A stretch of 64,000 nucleotides of DNA from Macrocystis pyrifera (lineage: Eukaryota; Sar; Phaeophyceae; Laminariales; Laminariaceae): contig JASSKH010000028.1 of the NCBI GenBank assembly GCA_031763025.1, forward strand, positions 8,048,045-8,112,044, written 5' to 3'. Positions 57,522 through 64,000 of the stretch are shown piece after piece. Each line of letters starts with the position of its first letter. Position 1 is the stretch's first letter. The notes beneath the pieces are model-generated. The model made no database searches. It was not told where the DNA came from and saw only the letters and a program-made list of their open reading frames with translations. A program made the position numbers and the translations under genes.

Positions 57522-60500
57522 GTAAGAGGATACGCATCTACAGTAAGATCTACGTACACCAGCACATACCAGTACTATTTCGCATTACCAGGTGTGCGAC
57601 ATCTCGATCTACTATTATTAATAATATATACCGCATAACGCGCAAGATAACACACACCCTGGGACGAATTCTAGACCCGCTTTCCTCCAAAACATGGGGG
57701 AGCATACACAACGAAAATGGGGGGCTTTAGCAAGGTTTCGTCGAGAAGGTTGCGTATGTAGACGCATCGCTCGGGGTATACGCCTTCCCCGTTGTCGACA
57801 AACCCGGCAGCTTTGAAAATCGTCCAACGGGGTGTGTTATCTTGTGTGCTATAGGACACCTGATCTGGTACCACGGTATCTGTAATCTGTACCAATACGT
57901 CTTTACGTGCGATGTCTGCCTGCAGTCTGAGGCGACCATCCATATTGTAGCACGCGTGGATGGTCGCCTCAGACTGCAGGCAGACATCGCACGTAAAGAC
58001 GTATTGGTACAGATTACAGATACCGTGGTACCAGAAGGCGTGCTACAATATGGATGGTCGCCTCAGACTGCAGGCAGACATCGCACGTAAAGACGTATTG
58101 GTACAGATTACAGATACCGTGGTACCAGATCAGGTGTCCTATAGCACGCAAGATAACACACCCCGTTGGACGATTTTCAAAGCTGCCGGGTTTGTCGACA
58201 ACGGCGGCAATTGCTCCGGGCTGCCCTCACGCTGCATGTGTTCCACGTGCGCTGTGGTTCTGTACGATAACAGACAGCAGTGTTCAGGTACAACACAGAC
58301 AGAGCTGCTGTTTTTTTCATCGTAACTACTGCTGCAGCGGTACGACCACGGCTTTGCCCGTGGCGCTAACCCTGCGTTTTCCATATTAATACTAGTATGT
58401 AGTAAGTATTTATACCTAGTACTCGTATGGTAGCACTCGTAGTGTGCTGCTGTGATGCACCGCTCTGAACGGAAAAGTAAGGATGTTAGATACCAGTATA
58501 TACATACGATACCCACAACATTGCAACTAATTATACTACTGTAGTATTGTCACATGTTCTGTAGCACTGTAGTTTAACTATATTATTACACTACCAGTGC
58601 TTACAAGCATTTGTAAGCACAACTACTTTGTTGTGCTTATTCTCGACAGCAAGTACTGTCACTACGTGCAATATCAATTCAACACCGTCGTCAGCTGTTA
58701 GCTGTAAGCTTTGTAAGTACATTACACCGAGTGTACAGTGATCCCTGGCCTTGATACAACGATAGCCTACGTTTTAGGGTGCAGCAACATGCAACACATA
58801 ATCCGCCGTCAATTGAAAAGGACTAACTTTTCCCCCCAGCCCCCGACAGTGCTGATCCGCATCTTGGGCGAGCTGGGAGACCTGGACACTGTAGCGCCCA
58901 CTTACGTCGAGGATGAGGCTGCCGTTATGATTCAGGTACGTGCACAGCTCGATTATCTCGGTTTCTCTGTAAGGGTATGCATCCTGCAGCATACACGCTG
59001 ATGTTCTTCGAGAGGAAAATAATCATCCACAGCACTACGTCAACACCCCTGAACTCAGCGCAGGAGCCCGGGGCCAGCATCGCTGTAGCACCCGGCTGGC
59101 CCCCAGACACCACAACGCCCCAATCATCTATCAATGTACAATGTGGACATACCAGGTACTACAGTAGCATACTACCCCTACGAGTAGATAGAGCGTGCCA
59201 GGTATGTCACCCACGAAAAATGTAGGAATATCTCACTTGCTGTGGCGAAGATATTCTCCTAATTATACAGAGAGGCAAACAGAGGTGCTAATACGTGTTT
59301 TACTCCGGAGCCACTACTCGTACCAACAGTCCAAGAAAAACTCTCAATCTTGGAATTGACTTTTTCAGGCGATGGCATCTAAAAAAAAATGAGCGAGATA
59401 GGATGGCAGTACGTATTATTACGGGGTCCATAGTTAATAGGACCTATGGCATACATAAAAACCTATATATTTACATGTTTTTACTAACAATATTTGGTCC
59501 TATTTACTATGGTCCCCCGTAATAATAGTCGGTGTTACAGGTGTTTTAAGGCTTAATACCCTGGACTGGTGGACTGGGTCGGTAGGTGATCGGCATTTCA
59601 CCCCGGGTACAGCAACACCTCCACACAAAGGTGTAAAACACTGCATCCATTTTTGATCTCGTATCACATCATACCCTTCCGCGGTGCTCCGTGCTATTTT
59701 CTCTCTCCGTTCCTCTCCGCAATACATACAAACATCCCACACTACAGCACCATCAAACTCCGCCATATCATATCTCTCTATCCTTCTCTCTCACCCAGGC
59801 GGCTTGGCGACGTTGCCAGGCCATCCGCACCCTCCGGGCCCTGCTGGCCTCCGTGGTAACCAAGGTGCTCGATGAATCTAGCGGCGCGTACTACTACTTC
59901 AACAGTCTGACGGGGGAAACGTCTTGGTCGAGGCCCACCCTTTTCGGATCCGAGGTGACTAGCCAGAATCCAAGGACACGTTTTTGTCGCCATGAATAAG
60001 TTTCGCTGTACCACCAGATGTTTGCTACTGTACGTGTGATAGGGTATCGGTCGTTTTGGTCCCGTCAGGACCTGTTTCAGCCTCAACATGCTAGTTCTAG
60101 TGTAGGGGGGTGGTCAGTCAGGTAAGGGGTCAATCCGCGATCCAGTGCGTTTCTTGTTTTTTTACAACCAACTACGACCGTCCCAGACAGACGACATGAC
60201 TGCTGCCCTCGTCCCTCGCACAAAAACACCATTAGTCCCGCACGTTTCATGGCAGCAAAAAAGATCGTGTGCAACTGCTATGTATGTAAATAGCTGCGGT
60301 GAGACTAATAATCCACACGTCAGATAGATCAGATCGATTAGATAGATCAAATAGGTCAGATAGACTAGATAGGTCAGATAGATCAGATAGATCAGATAGA
60401 TCAGATAGATCAGATAGATCAGATAGATCAGATAGATCAGATAGATCGGGTAGATCAGATAGATCAGGTAGATCAGATAAATCAGATGGATCAGATGGAT

Positions 60501-63500
60501 CAAATAGATCAGATAGATCAGATAGATGCTAACCTGCGTTATGAAATGAAGTTCAGGATCTGTATAGTATCCAATCCAGGAAACGTGCCCCCGATCATGC
60601 AGAATACCGTAATAGTGGGAGTAAACGCCCCCCTCCTCCCCCCCCCAGACCGATTTTTCGACTTCTATAAGTCCGTAGCAAAGAAGGTGCTGTTCTTAGG
60701 CTTAGATTGGGTAGGCGATTGGTTAACCTTTTACCTTTAGCCCCACGGACTGAGACTTCAATGGCGTCGTCGGCAAGACATGGGTCCTTGGTCGTGAATT
60801 CGAATCTCACGTCCACCATGAAATCGTTTTTTAAAGAAAAATGAATTTCCTCATGTCAAGAATCTGAAAAAATCCTTCTGGATCCCCAAAAATTGGAACC
60901 GCGTGCGTGTTGGTGGCACGTCGACCCGTATACCCGGTCCGTTCCAGGGGGGAGAGTGTCCTATTAGGCCTAGATTGGGTAGGCGATTGGTTAACCTCTT
61001 ACCTTTAGCCCAACGGACTAAGGCCTTAACAGTGCCGCTACCTAACCACACGTTTTAGGACAGCCCTCGATGACATCTGTCTACGGCCACCCTTTTCGGC
61101 GCCGACGTTCTCCGTTCTGTGGAAATATCGAGCTCGAAAAGTCGCTCGGGGGTTACGGTATACGGCTCCCACCGGGCAGGCAACATGAGCTAGATCATAC
61201 AAATCTACCCTGAAAGGTCTACTACTATTACGGGGGACCATAGTAAACAGGACCAAATACTGGCAGAAAAAATAGTGAAATATATTGATTTTTGTGTGTG
61301 CCGTAGGTCCTATTTACTATGGTCCCCCGTAATAATAGATACATTGATGATCTACTGTCCGAGGCGTGTAAGCAAGCTGAAAGTAAAGGGTGTTGCGAAG
61401 CACGAGTGAGTGTGAGGTGAGGGTATCGCCAGTGTCTGTGCTACCATTGTCACGCTCGCTGTGGTACACGATACCGCTCTGTGCCGAAATAGAGGTAACT
61501 TTTGTAATTTTTTTGGTTCAGTATAAACTGTATTCACGTTAAAGGACAGAGCGGTAGTTGGCAGATGCTTCGGGCTTGTTCCAGGCGCCTACGAGAGCCG
61601 GTCTCGGTCTGCTGGCCCATTGAAAACACTACGTGACGGCTTGGAGCACTAAACAAGGCCTGTGAAGCCTAGCACCAAAACATCTCACAGCTCCGTTGGG
61701 TCCAAAGACAGGAGTTAAACCGCCATACGCTGTATGCATATACCCTACCTACTGTTTTTTTTTTGTGATCGCCACGTGCAGGATGTCGAGGACTATTTGC
61801 CACCCATTACGGGGGGCGAGAGTAAAATGGATTACCCTGTTGACACCGGGAGCTATGGATACGAGCAGTCCGCGGTGAGCGAGCGAGCGATTGCTTCCAA
61901 CCGTTCTCCGGAACATTCTCTGGAACATTCTCCGGTTCCACCTGTACGTTACGTTATATTATGTCACGGTCATGCCGTATGTACATTCCAGCAGGGCTTT
62001 CTACACCAACAGTATGTGACCCGAAGTTTGTTTCTATAGACGGTTTCTCTGATCTTCCTAGGGCTCCAGCACCATTGTGTGACCACGGACTCCTTGGTTT
62101 GAGAGTTAATGTGAGAGCGACAAGACTCCTGTTCTCTTTTGCCTTTTGCATTGGGGCCCGACACATAACAGCGGCTTCGACACGATGCGACACGGATGAC
62201 AGGGGGAGTACTTTCTTGTCGCAAATATTTCTCACTGACGAATAGAATTTCCCAATGTCACCGGGAATGCCATTTTTTCGTGCTTTACGATAATAATATT
62301 AACTGTTTTTTCAAGTCTGCAAGGACCATTTACCAAGGGTAACTACCGTACTCTCCGCGAGACGAGGTTGCCGCGTTGATTTACAGGCGAATCAACGCGG
62401 GGGTGCGTAGTAGCCCTGGGCGAGAATCTCCGGCTGATCGCAGCAGGAGGCCTCATTGGATCACAAACCCGTATACCTGGTCATAATTATAGCGACAGTG
62501 GAAGGTTACAAACAACAATACCATCGGAATCCCATTTTTTTGTGCTCTACCGTAAGGGGGAACTGCATTATCGGTATCATTTCGTCAATCATTTAGGTCT
62601 GATGGGCAGCGCCTTCCATGTTGAAGTCGGTAGGATTCTACAGTGGTTACTGCTGTAAGGGTTACATTAGGCTAAGTAATCGATCGATTTTTCACCTCTA
62701 TACCTCAGGAGGTAATATCCTCACGCTACCCTTTAATATGTGGATGGTATGATTGGCATAATAAGCGCTACTGCCGTACACATTGTCGAATGGCAAATAA
62801 AATAATAGATATATTAATTGTATCCGTTTTTTTTTTTCACGTCTTTGGGTCATGGTGTTGTGTCTCGGGCTAGACTTGTCTTTGCTCGCAGCGTTTCTCA
62901 AAGTTCGGTTGTTGGGTGCACACGGTTGAGGTAACACAACTCTCCTCACATGCAGGGGAATGATGAGCCTCAAAAACTTTTGGCGTTACCCCTACAACCG
63001 TACGTGCGCGCTAATAGCACGCCCCCACCCCCCGCATAAAACCTATACCAGCAGCCCGCGTTTTGCTTCGTGTGACCGATGATGCCGAAATCGGCGTTTA
63101 TTATTTCGTCATATGCTCCCTATACTAAAATATATCCGAGTGAAGTCCGAAAATAATTCATCCTTATGCCAACATTGCAGTCGTTGTGGTCGCATTATGC
63201 GTATATACATATCTGCATGTAGATATCGTGGTTTGTCATGTTGCGCGCGCGTGGTGGCACGCGGCCAGAAAAAAAAAACGTATTATTTCTTCTTATTCGG
63301 TCACCAGCTGCCGTGCACCTTTTTGGTGGTGATATACCCAACCTATTCACTCCGGCGCGCGACACGCCTTTGCATGCCAAGCACCAGATGGTCCCCACTA
63401 CCGTAACAAATCCCTAACAAAGTGTCATTTTTCTTTTTATAAAAAAATTGTCGTGGCCACAAAATACTTGGGGCTTTTGATGGCTGGCACCAAATACTCT

Positions 63501-64000
63501 CAACTTGTACCTAACCGGTCGACGACTTCTTATTTTGCCTAACGACGTCTTTTGTTCTCTAAACTGCATGTCTGTATACCAATATAAGACAACAAAACAC
63601 ACCCGCAACCCGTACGTAGCCCGTGTTGTGTGCCCATTCTATCAAGAGGCGCGCTGCTTGGAGCTATGCTTCAGGCGGTTCCCACCTGTTCGACGCAAAA
63701 ATCGAGAAACCCCACGTAATGCCCACTCCCTCTTGCTTAATTGTCTACCCCCTGCAAAATAACGAATCAGCAAGGACAAGAAGCATGGACACAGCAATAT
63801 CAAGAGCAAGAACAACCTAACGCGGAATATGGCGCCGGTGGCGGCGGGTCGGGGGGAGAGGAGGAAGCAAGCACGACGGTTCAACCTGGCTACGAAGGAT
63901 GGGTGTGGGACGAATCTTCGGGTTGGTATTACGACGAACAAGTTGCCGCAGCGCAGCTTGCTGGTTCCGATACCGGTACCGGACTGGTCAATATGACCGT
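57309..64000 (+). CDS. Gene 3: IQ-motif and WW-domain protein, 5 exons, 3' end outside window
   Basis: Exons: 57309-57521, 58840-58935, 59799-59954, 61782-61874, 63771-64000 (open at the edge). All four introns are phase 0. Visible residues 1-262: an IQ motif at 26-40 (AQRVVRGFLGRLAAV, the xQxxxRGxxxR pattern that binds calmodulin or EF-hand light chains); a WW domain at 48-74 (FDPRTQGHYYYNTKTFETTW then N-P-P); a second IQ at 102-117 (MIQAAWRRCQAIRTLR); a second WW at 125-153 (DESSGAYYYFNSLTGETSW, then SRP); and a third aromatic motif at 229-241 (GWVWDESSGWYYD), WW- or OCRE-like. Both clear WW domains lack the usual first Trp. WW domains bind proline-rich peptides. A calcium/calmodulin-linked adaptor is the natural guess, but only the domains are seen. 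ATG 57309 is taken as the start because the next 20 residues are low-complexity; CTTCGAAAG just before it could also be an acceptor. Confidence 0.8.
57644..57843. mobile_element. Inverted-repeat element B, copy 3
   Basis: Left end AAGATAACACACACCCTGGG; right end CTTTGAAAATCGTCCAACGG followed by GGTGTGTTATCTT. It holds GTTTCGTCGAGAAGGTTGCG, the inverse of the block in copy 2. Confidence 0.8.
57790..58205. repeat. Palindromic amplification of element B right end and flank
   Basis: 57790-57955 recurs inverted at about 58040-58205. A 94-bp unit (GTCGCCTCAGACTGCAGGCA to GGTACCAGA) is present once inverted and twice direct (starting about 57959 and 58053). Confidence 0.9.
58840..58935 (+). CDS. 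Gene 3 exon 2: end of WW 1, start of IQ 2
   Basis: Acceptor TTTTCCCCCCAG ends at 58839; donor GTACGT at 58936. Its 32 codons begin PPTVLIRILGELGDLDTVAP, supplying the prolines that close the WW domain, and end AAVMIQ, the first residues of the next IQ motif. Confidence 0.87.
58936..59798. other. Gene 3 intron 2
   Basis: It contains a TACCAGGTA motif at 59150 and element A (59419-59522). The remainder is unassigned; the end is pyrimidine-rich. Confidence 0.6.
59419..59522. mobile_element. Element A, full copy
   Basis: 104 bp, TA on both sides. Arms TTACGGGGTCCATAGTTAAT and TATTTACTATGGTCCCCCGT. It has the same interior orientation as 27588-27692. Confidence 0.92.
59799..59954 (+). CDS. Gene 3 exon 3: IQ 2 and WW domain 2
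   Basis: Strong acceptor CTTCTCTCTCACCCAG ends at 59798; donor GTGACT at 59955. It reads AAWRRCQAIRTLRALLASVV, then the WW core SGAYYYFNSLTGETSWSRP. The first WW Trp is absent (Val-Leu-Asp instead). Confidence 0.88.
60318..60529 (+). repeat. (GATAGATCA)n 9-bp array at the R2 head
   Basis: About 23 units. It is followed directly by R2 sequence (GCTAACCTGCGTTATGAAAT), so it is an expansion of the short GATAGATCA stretch seen in other R2 copies. Confidence 0.9.
60692..61043 (+). repeat. tRNA-like element S1, head-body-head copy
   Basis: Heads GGCTTAGATTGGGTAGGCGA (60699) and GGCCTAGATTGGGTAGGCGA (60966) are about 267 bp apart. Box A-like TTAGCCCCACGGACTGAGA and a good box B (GAATTCGAATCTC) are present. 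AGGGGGGAGAGTGTC marks the joint. Confidence 0.78.
61140..61385 (+). repeat. R2 dispersed repeat interrupted by element A
   Basis: TACGGCTCCCACCGGGCAGG, CTGAAAGGTCTACTACTA, [element A], then ATAGATACATTGATGATCT and GTCCGAGGCGTG, matching the uninterrupted copy at 42700-42865. Confidence 0.85.
61228..61332. mobile_element. Element A, full copy nested in R2
   Basis: 105 bp between TA duplications (61226-61227 and 61333-61334). Arms TTACGGGGGACCATAGTAAA and TATTTACTATGGTCCCCCGT. Confidence 0.95.
61782..61874 (+). CDS. Gene 3 exon 4 (acidic, Tyr/Gly linker)
   Basis: Acceptor TGATCGCCACGTGCAG ends at 61781; donor GTGAGC at 61875. Its 31 codons in phase 0 read DVEDYLPPITGGESKMDYPV then DTGSYGYEQSA. 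It looks like a disordered linker. Confidence 0.78.
62339..62461 (+). repeat. R5 repeat with conserved hairpin, copy 2
   Basis: An 11-bp perfect stem CCGCGTTGATT/AATCAACGCGG (62371-62381 with 62390-62400) around an 8-base loop, then TCTCCGGCTGATCGCAGCAG. Confidence 0.78.
62646..62724 (+). repeat. tRNA-like element S1, head fragment
   Basis: TAGGCTAAGTAATCGATCGA, TTTTTCACCTCTATACCTCA and GGAGGTAATATCCTCAC match the S1 head at 11785-11836. Confidence 0.65.
63771..64000 (+). CDS. Gene 3 exon 5 (runs off window): Gln/Gly linker and aromatic WW/OCRE-like motif
   Basis: Acceptor AACGAATCAG ends at 63770. The frame is open to the window edge: QGQEAWTQQYQEQEQ, a Gly-rich stretch, then YEGWVWDESSGWYYDEQ, where the Trp/Tyr spacing resembles a WW or OCRE unit. 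The true end lies beyond the window. Confidence 0.75.

Larger units (their letters stand above)
57522..58839. other. Gene 3 intron 1
   Basis: It contains element B copy 3 and the inverted amplification (57644-58205). 58210-58830 shows CAGCAG/TACTG-rich sequence without a recognised element. Confidence 0.65.
59955..61781. other. Gene 3 intron 3
   Basis: It contains a 9-bp array with an R2 piece (60318-60620), element S1 (60692-61043), a second R2 piece (61140-61385) and element A (61228-61332). Confidence 0.7.
61875..63770. other. Gene 3 intron 4
   Basis: It contains R5 copy 2 (62339-62461) and an S1 head fragment (62646-62724). 62725-63760 shows nothing recognised. Confidence 0.6.

Noticed and set aside
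1-64000. Retroviral, Polinton or other capsid-bearing elements and toxin genes
   Set aside because: No frame resembling reverse transcriptase, integrase, capsid, envelope or toxin was seen, and no long terminal repeats.

Overview
The window is eukaryotic nuclear DNA. It carries three intron-rich genes, all on the + strand, separated and filled by long introns packed with microsatellites, minisatellites, short inverted-repeat elements and tRNA-like short repeats. All proposed introns are GT-AG, and 22 of the 27 fall in phase 0. Exons are short (39-349 nt) and introns run from a few hundred bases to about 6 kb. The architecture, the frequent GTGCGT and GTGAGN donors and the LRR, IQ and WW modules suggest an intron-rich alga, most likely a brown alga or related stramenopile. 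That placement is inference; no taxonomic marker is present.

Layout. (1) 791-24996: gene 1, open at its 5' side. Fourteen exons join in frame into at least 744 residues: leucine-rich repeats, a long region I do not recognise, a coiled coil, and an acidic Gly/Thr-rich tail. (2) 24997-31279: intergenic, repeats only. (3) 31280-51620: gene 2, complete as modelled, with 11 exons encoding 269 residues of a mostly helical protein of unknown function. (4) 51621-57308: intergenic, with an AT-rich repeat cluster at 55.2-57.0 kb and two exon-like orphan segments. (5) 57309 to the right edge: gene 3, open at its 3' side, with two IQ-motif plus divergent WW-domain modules and a third aromatic WW/OCRE-like motif.

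The genes share no visible pathway. Gene 1 looks like a protein-interaction scaffold and gene 3 like a calmodulin/proline-ligand adaptor, but both roles come from domain type only.

Most of the unusual content is repeat biology. It includes a 105-bp inverted-repeat element with TA target duplications and occupied/empty site comparisons inside the window; a 9-bp motif, TACCTGGTA, found at least 23 times; and a repeat array made from an intron-exon junction just upstream of the exon it copies. There is also a perfect 182-bp duplication over a splice donor, a 500-bp foldback, a 49-bp array inside a small inverted-repeat element, and a palindromic amplification at 57.8-58.2 kb. I saw no transposase or reverse transcriptase frame, no CRISPR array, no rRNA and no convincing intact tRNA. 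No clearly new multi-gene system is visible.
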